Assembly (NCBI RefSeq): GCF_002280675.1
Contig: NZ_NCEN01000021.1
Coordinates: 1-64,000 of the forward strand
Length of the DNA stretch: 64,000 nt
Direction: 5' to 3'
Source: Novosphingobium sp. 32-60-15
GTDB lineage: Bacteria; Pseudomonadota; Alphaproteobacteria; Sphingomonadales; Sphingomonadaceae
Under the pieces are notes generated by a model. It did no database searches and had not been told where the DNA came from. It saw nothing but the letters and a program-made list of their open reading frames with translations. The translations under genes and the position numbers were made by a program. Below, in pieces: positions 28,096 to 37,777 of the stretch; positions within the stretch are counted from its first letter, which is position 1, and every line of letters begins with the position of its first letter.

Positions 28096-29352
28096 ATGCA
28101 TTTGAAAGAATTGAAGAAAAAAACCCCCGCCGAGCTGGTCCAGATGGCCGAAGAGCTTGAGGTCGAAGGCGCCAGCACGCTGCGCCGTCAAGACCTGATG
28201 TTCGCCATCCTCAAGGAAATGGCCGAAGACGGCGAGGAAATCCTTGGCATCGGCACCATCGAAGTCCTGCCCGACGGGTTCGGCTTCCTGCGCAGCCCTG
28301 AAGCCAATTACCTTGCCGGGCCTGACGACATTTACGTTTCGCCAAACCAGGTCCGCAAATGGGGCCTGCGCACGGGTGATACCGTGGAAGGCGAAGTGCG
28401 CGCGCCCAAGGATGGCGAACGCTATTTCTCGATCACGCGGCTGATCAAGGTCAACTTTGATGATCCTGATGCCGTGCGCCACCGCGTCAACTTCGATAAC
28501 CTGACCCCGCTTTACCCGAACGAGCGCCTGCGCCTTGATACGCTTGATCCCACGGTCAAGGACAAATCGGCCCGCGTGATCGATCTGGTCAGCCCGCAGG
28601 GCAAGGGCCAGCGCGCGCTGATCGTGGCGCCGCCCCGCACCGGTAAAACCGTGCTGCTGCAAAACATGGCCAAGGCCATCACTGACAATCATCCCGAAGT
28701 GTTCCTGATCGTCCTGCTGGTCGATGAACGCCCGGAAGAAGTCACCGACATGCAGCGCAGCGTGAAGGGCGAGGTCATTTCCTCAACCTTCGACGAGCCT
28801 GCCACCCGCCACGTGCAGGTTGCTGAAATGGTGATTGAAAAGGCCAAGCGTCTGGTCGAACACAAGCGCGACGTGGTGATCCTGCTGGATTCGATCACGC
28901 GCCTTGGCCGTGCTTACAACACCGTCGTGCCATCATCGGGTAAAGTCCTGACCGGCGGTGTCGATGCCAACGCCCTGCAACGTCCCAAGCGTTTCTTCGG
29001 TGCTGCGCGCAACATCGAAGAGGGCGGTTCGCTTTCCATCATCGCCACCGCGCTGATCGATACCGGCAGCCGTATGGACGAAGTGATCTTTGAAGAATTC
29101 AAGGGCACCGGCAACTCGGAAATCGTGCTCGACCGCAAGGTTGCCGACAAACGTATCTTCCCCGCATTGGACGTGGGCAAGAGCGGTACCCGCAAGGAAG
29201 AACTGCTCGTCGCCAAGGACCAGCTCAGCAAAATGTGGGTCCTGCGCCGCATCCTGATGCAGATGGGCACAATCGACGCGATGGAATTCCTGCTCGACAA
29301 GATGAAGGAATCCAAGACCAACGAAGATTTCTTCGCCACGATGAATCAATAA
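28096..29352 (+). CDS. rho: transcription termination factor Rho
   Basis: The 418-residue hexameric RNA helicase has an N-terminal Rho domain ([20 protein letters not shown]), an RNA-binding cold-shock fold ([22 protein letters not shown]), Walker [14 protein letters not shown] and [14 protein letters not shown]. The frame opens at 28006, but the conserved start is at 28096. It stands in the hemE-hemJ-rho order right of the origin. Confidence 0.97.
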   Translation: MHLKELKKKTPAELVQMAEELEVEGASTLRRQDLMFAILKEMAEDGEEILGIGTIEVLPDGFGFLRSPEANYLAGPDDIYVSPNQVRKWGLRTGDTVEGEVRAPKDGERYFSITRLIKVNFDDPDAVRHRVNFDNLTPLYPNERLRLDTLDPTVKDKSARVIDLVSPQGKGQRALIVAPPRTGKTVLLQNMAKAITDNHPEVFLIVLLVDERPEEVTDMQRSVKGEVISSTFDEPATRHVQVAEMVIEKAKRLVEHKRDVVILLDSITRLGRAYNTVVPSSGKVLTGGVDANALQRPKRFFGAARNIEEGGSLSIIATALIDTGSRMDEVIFEEFKGTGNSEIVLDRKVADKRIFPALDVGKSGTRKEELLVAKDQLSKMWVLRRILMQMGTIDAMEFLLDKMKESKTNEDFFATMNQ

Positions 29353-29355
29353 CCC

Positions 29356-29383
29356 AAGGCCCGGAGAAATCCGGGCCTTTCTC
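29356..29383 (+). terminator. rho gene terminator
   Basis: A perfect 9-bp stem AAGGCCCGG / CCGGGCCTT with loop AGAAAT and a short T-rich tail lies three bases after the rho stop. Confidence 0.75.
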
Positions 29384-29387
29384 CAAT

Positions 29388-29425
29388 CCCCCCTCCCGTT
29401 TACGGGAGGGGCCGGGGGAGGGCCT
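29388..29425. repeat. REP-like palindrome, family B copy 3
   Basis: CCCCTCCCGTTTACGGGAGGGG followed by CCGGGGGAGGGCC lies just after the rho terminator. It is the closest match to copy 1 at 5598. Confidence 0.75.
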
Positions 29426-29524
29426 GTTGTCAAACGCCCTTCTTATTAAATCACCCCTTCGGGCAGGGGATAAATTCACACCGCGCGCTTGTTAACCGGC
29501 ACCAAGCCCGCCACATTCCCATCC

Positions 29525-32065
29525 ATGGCCAACCGCACGCCAGCGCAGATCCGGCGAACCGCTCATACCGGAGTGGTCAAGGCGGTGCTTGGCCCCACCA
29601 ATACCGGCAAAACCCACTTGGCGATTGAGCGGTTGTGCGCGCATTCATCGGGCGCCATCGGCTTTCCGCTGCGGCTTCTGGCGCGCGAAGTTTATGACCG
29701 CGTTTGCGCCATCAAAGGCCCCGAAAACGTCGCGCTGATCACCGGCGAGGAACGCATCGAGCCTAAAGGCGCGCGCTGGCACTTGTGCACGGTCGAGGCC
29801 ATGCCGAGCAGGCCCGATCTGGCCTTTGTCGCGCTGGATGAAGCGCAACTCTCTGCCGATCCCGAACGCGGCCACGTGTTCACAGACCGGTTGCTCCACA
29901 CGCGGGGCCGCGAAGAAACCATGCTGCTGGGATCGGCCACCTTGCAGCCGATGATCAAGGCCTTGGTGCCCGAGGCAGAAATCATTTCCCGCCCGCGCTT
30001 TTCCACACTGACGCACATCGGCGCAAAGAAGCTTTCGCGCATTCCCCCGCGCAGCGCGATTGTCGCGTTCAGTGCTGAACAGGTCTATGTTATGGCCGAA
30101 ATGCTGCGCCGGTTCCGTGGTGGCGCAGCCGTGGTCATGGGCGCGCTGTCCCCGCAAACACGCAATGCCCAGGTCGCGATGTACCAGTCGGGCGAGGTTG
30201 ATTATCTGGTGGCAACCGATGCCATCGGTATGGGCCTGAACCTCGATGTCCATCACGTCGCCTTTGCGGGCCTTTCCAAATACGATGGCCACCGCCACCG
30301 CCGCCTGACCACCGCAGAGATGGCGCAGATTGCAGGCCGTGCGGGCCGCCATCAGCGCGATGGCACGTTCGGAACGCTGGCAGGAATGGGCGGGCATGAT
30401 CCCGAATTTTCCGAAGAAGAAGTCTATGCGATTGAAGAACACCGCTTCCCGCCGCTGACCAAACTGTTCTGGCGTGAGGCAGAGCCGCGTTTCGACAGCC
30501 TCGCCACGCTGATCGAGGACCTTGAAAGCCTGCCACCACGCAGCGAATTGCACATTCCACCCCAGTCCATTGACCTGGCGGTATTAAAGCGTTTGTCGGA
30601 AGAGCCGGACACATCAGACATTCGTGGGCCTCGTGCGGTCCAGCGGTTCTGGGACGTGTGCCGCTTGCCCGATTTCCGCCAGCAAGGCGCAGAAACCCAC
30701 AGCCGCTTTGTCGCGCGGTTGTGGCAGGATTTGCGCCACGGATATCTGGGGGCGGATTACGTGGCGCAGGCCATTGCCCAGCTTGATATTCCTTCAGGCG
30801 ATATCGACACGCTGCAAGGCCGCATTTCCGCGATCCGGTCATGGTCCTATATCGCCCAGCGTGCCGATTGGGTGCTGGCCAAGGACGAAATGTCGGCCCG
30901 CGCCCGCGCTGTGGAAACCCGCCTGTCCGATGCGCTTCACGCGCGGCTGACCGAACGCTTTGTCAATCGCCGCACCACGGTATTGATGCGCAAGGCGGGG
31001 TCTGACGCGGGGCTATTGCCGGTGCGCCTGTCAGATTCCGGTGCCGTACTGGTGGATGATGAACCCATCGGCCATCTCGAAGGCTTCCGCTTCGTGGTTG
31101 ATCCCCTCGCCCGCGCGGCAGACCGCAAGCTGTTGCTGGCGGCAGCAGAACGGCATTTGCCCGCGTTGTTTGAAACGCGCGCGGTTGAACTTCTGGCCAG
31201 TGCCAAAGAGCCTGACGGTTTGACGGTAGAAAATGCGGCGCTGGTTTGGCGCGGCATTACCGTGGCCAAACTGGAACGCGGGCGCGGATTGCTGGAACCC
31301 AGGATCAAGCCCGACGCCACGCTGGACCGGTTTCCACCGCTGCTGAAAGGCCGTGTTTTGCAGGCATTGCAAGATTGGTTCACGGCCCATGTTGCCCGCC
31401 TGCTCGGTCCCTTGGTCAATCTGGCAGAGGCGAGCCGCGCCAGTGATTCCGGTGCAAACTTGCGGGCATTGCTTCTCCATCTGGTTGAGGCAGGCGGCAT
31501 ATTGCCACGCGAGGATTCCGGGCTGGACCGGCTTGATGGCCCACAACGCGATCGCATGAAGAAGCTGGGCGTGCGGATTGGTGCGCTTGATCTGTTCGTG
31601 CCTGCCATGTTGCGGCCAGCACCCCTAAAACTTTGGGCGACGCTGGCAACGGTGTGGGGAGCCCGCCCGCTTGCCGCGCCTGTATCGGCCAGCCCCGTCA
31701 TCATCGGCAAAGAACCGCCGCTGGGCTATCGCCGCCTCGGCGCTGAATGCTTGCGCGTTGATCTGGCTGAAAAGCTGCTGCACGCGGCACATCGCACGCG
31801 TCTGGCAACCAAGGGGCGGCGGTTCTACCTTGATCCGGGTGTGGCGCGCTCGATGGGGCTATCCACCGCCAGCTTTGCCGCCTTGCTGCGGGCCGGTGGC
31901 TTTCGCGTATTTATGGGCCGTGCCCTGTCTGAAGGGGCGCAGGGTCCAGCCATGCCGCCGCTATGGGAATGGCGCCCGGTGCGCACAGGCGCAGCGCCTG
32001 AAGCGATTTCTTTGCCGCCGCCAACAGGGGCTTTTGCGGCCTTGGCAGAACTTGTGACACGATAG
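29525..32065 (+). CDS. Suv3-like DExH helicase
   Basis: About 846 residues. Walker A is LGPTNTGKTHLAIERL, motif II DEAQ, LGSATL is motif III and QIAGRAGRHQRDG is motif VI, the set of the SUV3 RNA helicase group. A long C-terminal region of about 450 residues is typical of the alphaproteobacterial branch and has no known fold. Mitochondrial SUV3 unwinds RNA for degradation; the bacterial substrate is not known. The start could be the TTG at 29489. It runs into the S4 protein gene. Confidence 0.85.
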   Translation: MANRTPAQIRRTAHTGVVKAVLGPTNTGKTHLAIERLCAHSSGAIGFPLRLLAREVYDRVCAIKGPENVALITGEERIEPKGARWHLCTVEAMPSRPDLAFVALDEAQLSADPERGHVFTDRLLHTRGREETMLLGSATLQPMIKALVPEAEIISRPRFSTLTHIGAKKLSRIPPRSAIVAFSAEQVYVMAEMLRRFRGGAAVVMGALSPQTRNAQVAMYQSGEVDYLVATDAIGMGLNLDVHHVAFAGLSKYDGHRHRRLTTAEMAQIAGRAGRHQRDGTFGTLAGMGGHDPEFSEEEVYAIEEHRFPPLTKLFWREAEPRFDSLATLIEDLESLPPRSELHIPPQSIDLAVLKRLSEEPDTSDIRGPRAVQRFWDVCRLPDFRQQGAETHSRFVARLWQDLRHGYLGADYVAQAIAQLDIPSGDIDTLQGRISAIRSWSYIAQRADWVLAKDEMSARARAVETRLSDALHARLTERFVNRRTTVLMRKAGSDAGLLPVRLSDSGAVLVDDEPIGHLEGFRFVVDPLARAADRKLLLAAAERHLPALFETRAVELLASAKEPDGLTVENAALVWRGITVAKLERGRGLLEPRIKPDATLDRFPPLLKGRVLQALQDWFTAHVARLLGPLVNLAEASRASDSGANLRALLLHLVEAGGILPREDSGLDRLDGPQRDRMKKLGVRIGALDLFVPAMLRPAPLKLWATLATVWGARPLAAPVSASPVIIGKEPPLGYRRLGAECLRVDLAEKLLHAAHRTRLATKGRRFYLDPGVARSMGLSTASFAALLRAGGFRVFMGRALSEGAQGPAMPPLWEWRPVRTGAAPEAISLPPPTGAFAALAELVTR

Positions 32066-32078
32066 GGGAGAGGCGCAG

Positions 32079-32357
32079 TTGCGGATCGACAAGGTGCTTT
32101 GGTTTTTGCGGTTTTCCGGATCGCGCGGAATGGCGCAAAACTGGGTGGCTGATGGCCACATCCGTCTGAACGGCCGCCGTGTGGAACGCCCCAGTGCCGA
32201 TGTGAAATGCGGCGATGTGCTGGTCTTGCCTTTGCCCACCCGCGTAAGCGTGATCGAGGTTTTGAGCATTCCTGAACGCCGTGGACCCGCATTAGAAGCG
32301 CAGGGGTGCTATCGGGTGCTTGACGATCTGGGTGCAACGCCTCTAGCACGGCCTTAA
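32079..32357 (+). CDS. S4-domain RNA-binding protein (Hsp15-like)
   Basis: A 92-residue protein with a TTG start after GGGAGAGG. The S4 fold is clear: MRIDKVLWFLRFSGSRGMAQNWVADGHIRLNGRRVERPSADVKCGDVLVLPL. E. coli Hsp15 binds stalled 50S subunits; the same role is plausible here. It is 13 bases downstream of the helicase gene, so an RNA-related unit is likely. Confidence 0.85.
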   Translation: MRIDKVLWFLRFSGSRGMAQNWVADGHIRLNGRRVERPSADVKCGDVLVLPLPTRVSVIEVLSIPERRGPALEAQGCYRVLDDLGATPLARP

Positions 32358-32383
32358 AGAGTTACTGAGGGACGAAATTCGCC

Positions 32384-32722
32384 ATGACCTACGTCGTCAC
32401 AGACGCCTGCATCCGCTGCAAATTCATGGATTGCGTCGAGGTTTGCCCCGTCGACTGCTTCTATGAAGGCGAAAACATGCTGGTAATCAACCCCAGCGAA
32501 TGCATCGATTGCGGCGTTTGCGAACCCGAATGCCCTGCCGAAGCGATTCTGCCTGACACCGAATCGGGCCTTGAGCAGTGGCTGGAACTGAACACCAAAT
32601 ATTCGGCGGAATGGCCCAATATCACCGCCAAGAAGGACGCGCCCGCCGATGCTGATGAGCATAAGGGCGAAGACGGAAAGTTCGACAAGTACTTCTCGGC
32701 TGAACCTGGCGAAGGTGATTGA
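32384..32722 (+). CDS. fdxA: ferredoxin FdxA, seven-iron type
   Basis: A 112-residue electron carrier. The first cluster uses Cys9, Cys17 and the CP pair near 21-25 ([20 protein letters not shown]), and the second is a C-x2-C-x2-C-x3-CP motif (Cys40, 43, 46, 50). This is the 3Fe-4S/4Fe-4S pattern of FdxA. The C-terminal tail is acidic. Its redox partner is not apparent. Confidence 0.92.
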   Translation: MTYVVTDACIRCKFMDCVEVCPVDCFYEGENMLVINPSECIDCGVCEPECPAEAILPDTESGLEQWLELNTKYSAEWPNITAKKDAPADADEHKGEDGKFDKYFSAEPGEGD

Positions 32723-32767
32723 TCTGACGCCTGCCACCCCTTTCCACCCTGTCTGGTAATGCACGGT

Positions 32768-32790
32768 GTTGCCGCTGAAATGGCGGCAAC
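32768..32790 (+). terminator. possible hairpin terminator after fdxA
   Basis: The stem GTTGCCGC / GCGGCAAC with a seven-base loop is followed only by AAACGATTT, so it is a weak candidate. The rest of the 32723-33036 gap before carD holds no gene that I can see. Confidence 0.35.
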
Positions 32791-33036
32791 AAACGATTTA
32801 CAGTGCGCTGCACACACGGGGCTGGTAAAATTGTTGCAGAAGTGTTAGTAAGCCTGCCAAGCGCCGGTGGGTTCAACCCTGTCCGGCGCCTTTTCACCAC
32901 GAAAAGGCAGGACAACAAAAGCAAACGGATCGCTGGGCCTCGCAAGACTGCCTGATGGGCGGTGCCTTGCTGCTTTTTCCCCGATGAAGCACCCTGTGAC
33001 CGTTGGCTCGTCTGTGCCGCGTCGAAAGGAATACCA

Positions 33037-33567
33037 ATGGCAGTCAAGGCTCTCGCCTTCGATGTTGGGGACTACGTCGTTTATCCAAAGCATGGTGTCG
33101 GCCGCGTGGTCGAGCTTCAGGACGAAGAAATTGCCGGCATGAAGCTCCAGCTTTATGTTCTGCGCTTTGAAAAAGAACGCATGACCTTGCGCGTTCCTGT
33201 AAACAAGGTTGAATCGATCGGCATGCGCAAGCTGTCGTCTGACAAGACGCTGCGCGAAGCGCTCGATACGCTGAAGGGCAAGCCCAAGGTCAAGCGCACG
33301 ATGTGGTCGCGCCGCGCCCAGGAATACGAAGCAAAGATCAATTCAGGTGATCTGGTTTCCATCGCCGAAGTGACCCGCGATCTGTTCCGCGCTGATGATC
33401 AGCCCGAACAGTCCTACTCCGAACGCCAGATCTTCGAAGCGGCATCGTCACGCCTCGCGCGTGAACTCGCCGCCATGGAAAAGACGGACGAGCCTGCTGC
33501 GCTCAAGAAGATCCTCGAAATCCTCAACGAACACGCGCCAAAGTACTACGAAACACCAGCGGCATAA
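33037..33567 (+). CDS. carD: CarD-family transcriptional regulator
   Basis: A 176-residue protein that contacts the RNA polymerase beta lobe and stabilises open promoters. The Tudor-like domain starts FDVGDYVVYPKHGVGRVVELQDEEIAG and contains ERMTLRVPVNKVESIGMRKL; the C-terminal helical domain follows. The frame opens at 32962, but AAAGGA at 33025 fits the ATG at 33037. Confidence 0.94.
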   Translation: MAVKALAFDVGDYVVYPKHGVGRVVELQDEEIAGMKLQLYVLRFEKERMTLRVPVNKVESIGMRKLSSDKTLREALDTLKGKPKVKRTMWSRRAQEYEAKINSGDLVSIAEVTRDLFRADDQPEQSYSERQIFEAASSRLARELAAMEKTDEPAALKKILEILNEHAPKYYETPAA

Positions 33568-33598
33568 CGCTGTTTCGCAATTCTTGCGTTGCAAAACA

Positions 33599-33626
33599 GG
33601 TCTCCGGGAAACCGGGGGCCTTTTTT
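33599..33626 (+). terminator. carD terminator
   Basis: The stem GGTCTCCGG / CCGGGGGCC (two G-T pairs) closed by loop GAAA is followed by six T, 32 bases past the carD stop. Confidence 0.8.
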
Positions 33627-33700
33627 GGGTTTGTGTCAGCTCCAAGCACGACCTCGCCCGCTTTGGCGGATGATGCTGGCAGCCTCCGCTTCGGATTTTT

Positions 33701-33792
33701 GTTTCGCGCAGAGGCGCAGAGGAACAGGAGCTCGCAGAGGCGATGACTTGTTTCTCAGCGTTCTCTGCTTCCTCAGCGTCTCTGCGCGAAAC
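33701..33792. repeat. long inverted-repeat element, family A copy 3
   Basis: A 92-bp element begins GTTTCGCGCAGAGGCGCAGAGG and ends with CTCTGCGCGAAAC. It is the shortest of the three copies, with little left of the interior. Together with the carD terminator it occupies the 33568-33900 gap; no gene is seen in the remainder. Confidence 0.8.
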
Positions 33793-33900
33793 CCCTCTTT
33801 ACAACGTTGTCCGATCAACGCCCCGCCCCGCTCTACCAATGACATGGCGCATACCGCATCACCGTGTTACACCCCTAACACAGTGAGAAGGATTAAGGTC

Positions 33901-34680
33901 ATGTTGCAAACGCTCGTTCGTGCCGTCGCTGGTGTCGCGATGTTGGGGTTGGCTACGGCGCTTGCCGGGTGTGACGCAGCAAACATTGCGTTCGATGGCA
34001 AAAAGGGCGTGCCACTGGCCGAACTCGATATGACTGGCCCTGCCCCCACCGCAATTACGCTGTTTGGCCCCGAAAATGTGCGCGTCGTGCGCGGTGACAA
34101 ACTGGCGATCACGGTTGAGGGCGAAAGTGCTGACAAGCTGCGATTTGCCTTGTCAGAAGGCGGGCTTGGCATTGTCCATGACGATTGGAAGATCGGCACA
34201 ACCCAGCGCGCCGCCACGGTCAATGTCACCCTGCCGCTGCTTAGCGAGATCGTGCTTGCAGGTTCAGGCAATGTCATCGCTGATCAAATGGGCGGCCCGG
34301 AAGCGAAAATCGTGGTCGCCGGTTCAGGGATCGTCGAAGCGCGCGCGATTGATACCCCCAAACTTGATATCAATGTGGTCGGCTCGGGCAAGTTGCGCGC
34401 GGGAGGCAAGACCAAGGCCATGAAGCTGACTGTGGCGGGCAGCGGCGATGCTGAAATGGATGGTTTGAACGCCGACGAGGTGAAAGTCGATGTCGCCGGA
34501 TCAGGCAATGCGCGCTTCGCCTCGAACGGGAACGTCAACGCCAACATCGTTGGCTCGGGTGAAGTTCGCGTGTTTGGCCGCGCCACCTGCAAGGTCAATT
34601 CTGTCGGATCAGGCAAGTTGGTGTGCGAAAACGGCGTCACACCCGCAACAGACAGCAGTGAAGCGTCCGACAGACCGTGA
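33901..34680 (+). CDS. lipoprotein with GIN domain (DUF2807)
   Basis: A 259-residue lipoprotein with signal VRAVAGVAMLGLATALAGC (Cys24). The mature part is a repeated right-handed beta pattern in which AGSGN, AGSGI, VGSGK, AGSGD, AGSGN, VGSGE and VGSGK recur every 17-22 residues, the head-GIN/putative adhesin domain DUF2807. It probably sits on the outer membrane; its binding partner is unknown. The frame extends back to 33589, but the lipoprotein signal sets the start. Confidence 0.88.
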   Translation: MLQTLVRAVAGVAMLGLATALAGCDAANIAFDGKKGVPLAELDMTGPAPTAITLFGPENVRVVRGDKLAITVEGESADKLRFALSEGGLGIVHDDWKIGTTQRAATVNVTLPLLSEIVLAGSGNVIADQMGGPEAKIVVAGSGIVEARAIDTPKLDINVVGSGKLRAGGKTKAMKLTVAGSGDAEMDGLNADEVKVDVAGSGNARFASNGNVNANIVGSGEVRVFGRATCKVNSVGSGKLVCENGVTPATDSSEASDRP

Positions 34681-34778
34681 AATAAATACGGCACCACGCG
34701 TGTTTGATCACATACCGTCAATGTTCGCCCTGCTATAGACCCCGCGCGACTGTGTTTGACAGGATCGGGGAACGTCAC

Positions 34779-35123
34779 ATGAGATTGCGGACTGTCAATG
34801 TTGCCTTGATCCTGGCCGTACTGCCCGGATGTGTTGCGAAGAGCGCGTTTGATCTGGTGACGATGCCCGTGCGCGCCGGTGCCAATGCGGTGAATACCAC
34901 CGCGGGGGTCTATGACCGCGTCACCGTCAGCCAATCTGAACGCGACCAACGCCGCGGGCGCGAAATCCGCCAGCGTGAAGAACGCTATGGCGAACTGTCA
35001 CGCGATTATGACCGCGCCCTGCGCAGGTGTGACCGTGGCAATGATGATGCGTGCGACACTGCCCGCGAAATCTACGGCGAGATGAACGCCATGCGCAGCT
35101 CTGTCCCCTACGAACGGAATTAA
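34779..35123 (+). CDS. small charged lipoprotein
   Basis: A 114-residue protein with signal TVNVALILAVLPGC (Cys18) and a mature part dominated by Arg, Asp and Glu (SERDQRRGREIRQREERYGELSRDYDRALRRCDRGNDD), likely a helix. No family recognised. It ends four bases inside the convergent tsaC gene. Confidence 0.7.
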   Translation: MRLRTVNVALILAVLPGCVAKSAFDLVTMPVRAGANAVNTTAGVYDRVTVSQSERDQRRGREIRQREERYGELSRDYDRALRRCDRGNDDACDTAREIYGEMNAMRSSVPYERN

Positions 35124-36067
35124 GCTGCTGCTCGGCGCAGCCGGTCATTGATTGCCACGCCAATGCCGTCGTGCGGGATTGGCGCGATGGCGATACGCGG
35201 CTGCTCGGCCGTCGCACCCAAATGCAGGCAAGCATAAAGCCGCGCCGCCGCCTCGGCCAAATCGCCGGTAGGCGATAGCGATACGGCTCCTGCCACCTTG
35301 TCAAAGCCGATCATAAACTCGTCCGCAGCCGCGTTTGCAGCTTCAAGCCGCACCGGCTTTCCCGGCGCATAATGGCTGGCCAACTGCCCCGGCGCTTCGA
35401 TTTTTGATGACGTCATGGCGGCACTCACTCCGCCCAGCACACCGGCAATCTGCGCTTCGGTCACAGGGCCGGGACGCAGAATCGCCCAAGAACCATCATC
35501 GCGCAAAGCCACGATGGTTGATTCAATGCCCTGCGCCGTTGCCCCGCCATCCAGAATCAGATCGACCCGGTCCCCCAGCGAATCGGCCACATGGGCGGCG
35601 CTGGTCGGGCTCACCCCGCCACTGCGATTGGCTGATGGTGCCGCCAGCGGGTATCCACAATTTTTCAACAGGGCCAGCATCACCGGATGGGCGGGGCAAC
35701 GAATGGCCACCGTTGGCAGTCCCGCGCTCACGGCGGCGGCCAATCCGGCATCGTCACGGCGGGGCAGGACCATAGTCAAAGGCCCCGGCCAGAACGCATC
35801 TGCCAACGTATTGGCGCGATCATCAAACACCGCAAGACGGTGCGCTGCCGTAACGTCAGGCACATGCACGATCAACGGATTGAAATCGGGCCTGCCCTTG
35901 GCGCGATAGATGCCAGCGACTGCGCCATCGTCGTCCGCCCGCGCGGCCAGGCCATAGACCGTCTCGGTCGGCACGGCGACCGTGCCGCTTGCGCGGATGA
36001 TCTGCGCAGCCTGTAACAGCCCTTCGCTGTCAGGTGTTTGCACTTTGGAAGGCTTTGTCGGCTCCAT
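35120..36067 (-). CDS. tsaC: L-threonylcarbamoyladenylate synthase
   Basis: A 315-residue YrdC/Sua5 protein making the threonylcarbamoyl-AMP needed for t6A37 in tRNA. The YrdC domain has GTVAVPTETVYGLAARADD, YRAKGRPDFNPLIVHV and the conserved CPAHPVMLAL / SANRSGGVSPTSA. A C-terminal Sua5 domain (SHYAPGKPVRLE) makes it the long form. It is divergent from the acyl-CoA dehydrogenase pseudogene. Confidence 0.94.
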   Translation of the reverse strand: MEPTKPSKVQTPDSEGLLQAAQIIRASGTVAVPTETVYGLAARADDDGAVAGIYRAKGRPDFNPLIVHVPDVTAAHRLAVFDDRANTLADAFWPGPLTMVLPRRDDAGLAAAVSAGLPTVAIRCPAHPVMLALLKNCGYPLAAPSANRSGGVSPTSAAHVADSLGDRVDLILDGGATAQGIESTIVALRDDGSWAILRPGPVTEAQIAGVLGGVSAAMTSSKIEAPGQLASHYAPGKPVRLEAANAAADEFMIGFDKVAGAVSLSPTGDLAEAAARLYACLHLGATAEQPRIAIAPIPHDGIGVAINDRLRRAAA

Positions 36068-36129
36068 GGCTTCCCGCTATAGGGTGCAGGCGGCCGCGTG
36101 CAAGCGCTGCCCGACGGGAGATAGATACG

Positions 36130-37777
36130 ATGACCTTCACGCCGCCAACCGCCGATCAGATCCTTGCCATCAAGGTCAGCGCAGGCATCGACGAGATTGC
36201 CGCAAGCGAGCGTTTTGCCGCCGCAACGCCCGATCTGGTCGAAGCCATCGTCGAAGGTGTCGGCGCATTCGCAGCCGGTGAATGGGCACCCCTGCACCGC
36301 ATTGGCGATCAGGCGGGGGCAAAGTGGGCCAATGGTGCTGTCACCCTGCCTGCCGGTTATGCTGATGCTTACAAGGCGTTTGTCGAACAAGGCTGGGGCT
36401 CCATCGCCGGACCCGAGGCATTCGGCGGCCAAGGCCTGCCATTCACGCTTGCAACGGCTGCGCTGGAAACGCTCGGCGCGGCCAACATGGGCTTTACCTT
36501 GCTGCCCATGCTGACCGTCGGCGCCATCGAAGCGCTCGACCATCACGGTTCGGACGCGCAAAAGGCGCTCTATCTGCCTAAACTGATCAGCGGAGAATGG
36601 TCGGGGACGATGAACCTGACCGAACCTCAGGCAGGATCGGATGTCGGCGCGCTGCGCACCACCGCCACGCCCGTCACCGAAGGTCCTCACGCCGGTAAAT
36701 ACCGTATTGCCGGCACCAAGATCTACATCACCTTTGGCGAACATGACGCTGTTCATCGTGCCGAAGTTCCACGTGGAACAGGATGGCTCCATCGGCGCGC
36801 GCAACGATGTCACCTGCGTATCGATCGAACACAAACTCGGCATCCACGCCTCGCCCACTTGCGTCATGTCCTTTGGCGATGCCGGTGAATGCATTGGCGA
36901 GATGGTGGGGCACGAAAATGGCGGCCTGCGCGCCATGTTCACGATGATGAATTCGGCGCGGATCAACGTCGGCTCGCAAGGCGTGCAAATTGCCGAGCGC
37001 GCCTTGCAACAAGCCAGCGCCTATGCCCGTGACCGCGTGCAATCTGCCCGCGCCGGATCGGCCAGCAAGGCACCCGTGGCGATTATCGAACATCCAGACG
37101 TGCGACGCATGCTGATGCGGATGCGCGCCTTGACCGAAGGCTCTCGCGCACTGCTTTATTACACCGCCGGACAAGTGGATCGCGGCACGCTCGGCAATGA
37201 AGCGGCGCAAAAGCGTGCCGAACTGCTCGTGCCCATGCTCAAGGCATGGGGAACGGACATCGGCTGTGAAGTCGCCAGCCTTGGCATCCAGGTGCACGGC
37301 GGCATGGGCTTTGTTGAAGAAACTGGCGCGGCCCAGCACTATCGCGATGCGCGCATTGCGCCGATCTATGAAGGCACCAACGGCATTCAGGCAGCAGACC
37401 TTGTTACGCGCAAACTGGGTTATGAGAATGGCGGCGTGCTGCAAAGCCTGATGGCGCAAATCGCCACCGAGATGGAAGATGTGCCCGAAGTGGCCGCTCT
37501 GGCCAAAGATGCCGCCGCCATCGGCCAGTGGATGAGCGAAACCGCATCGCTTGATGACAAGCTTGCAGGCTCGGTCCCCTTCACCACAATGTGCGCAGTC
37601 GCGGTCGCCGGTTGGCAATTGGGCTGTCAGGCGCGTGCTTCGGGGCTTCACGCCAAAACCGCCGTGACCAAGTTCTTCAACCGCGTGATCGTGCCCGAAG
37701 CGCGCGGGCTCGGCTCATCGGCCATGGCTGGCGCAGCGCTTTTGTATGATCTGGACAGCGAAGAATTGGCAGGATGA
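36130..37777 (+). pseudogene. acyl-CoA dehydrogenase broken by an internal out-of-frame deletion
   Basis: Two frames together give a FadE-like acyl-CoA dehydrogenase of about 550 residues. Frame 1 (from 36130) ends its homology at IYITFGEHD near 36747. The homology resumes in another frame at LFIVPKFHVEQDGS from about 36749 and runs to 37777. Relatives have about two dozen residues between these points, so roughly 65-75 bases, not a multiple of three, seem to be missing. The catalytic region IYEGTNGIQ is intact in the second part. A sequencing error is possible but would have to delete many bases. Confidence 0.8.
36765..36780. promoter_or_regulatory. parS-like site 1
   Basis: AGTTCCACGTGGAACA matches the ParB site GTTNCACGTGNAAC on both halves. 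It lies in the dehydrogenase pseudogene, about 16 bases downstream of the deletion. Confidence 0.65.

Noticed and set aside
32723..33036. Small RNA gene between fdxA and carD
   Set aside because: One weak hairpin only; no promoter or conserved structure that I can point to.
36130..36888. Programmed frameshift in the acyl-CoA dehydrogenase
   Set aside because: There is no slippery sequence at the switch, and relatives have residues that are missing here, so a deletion explains it better.
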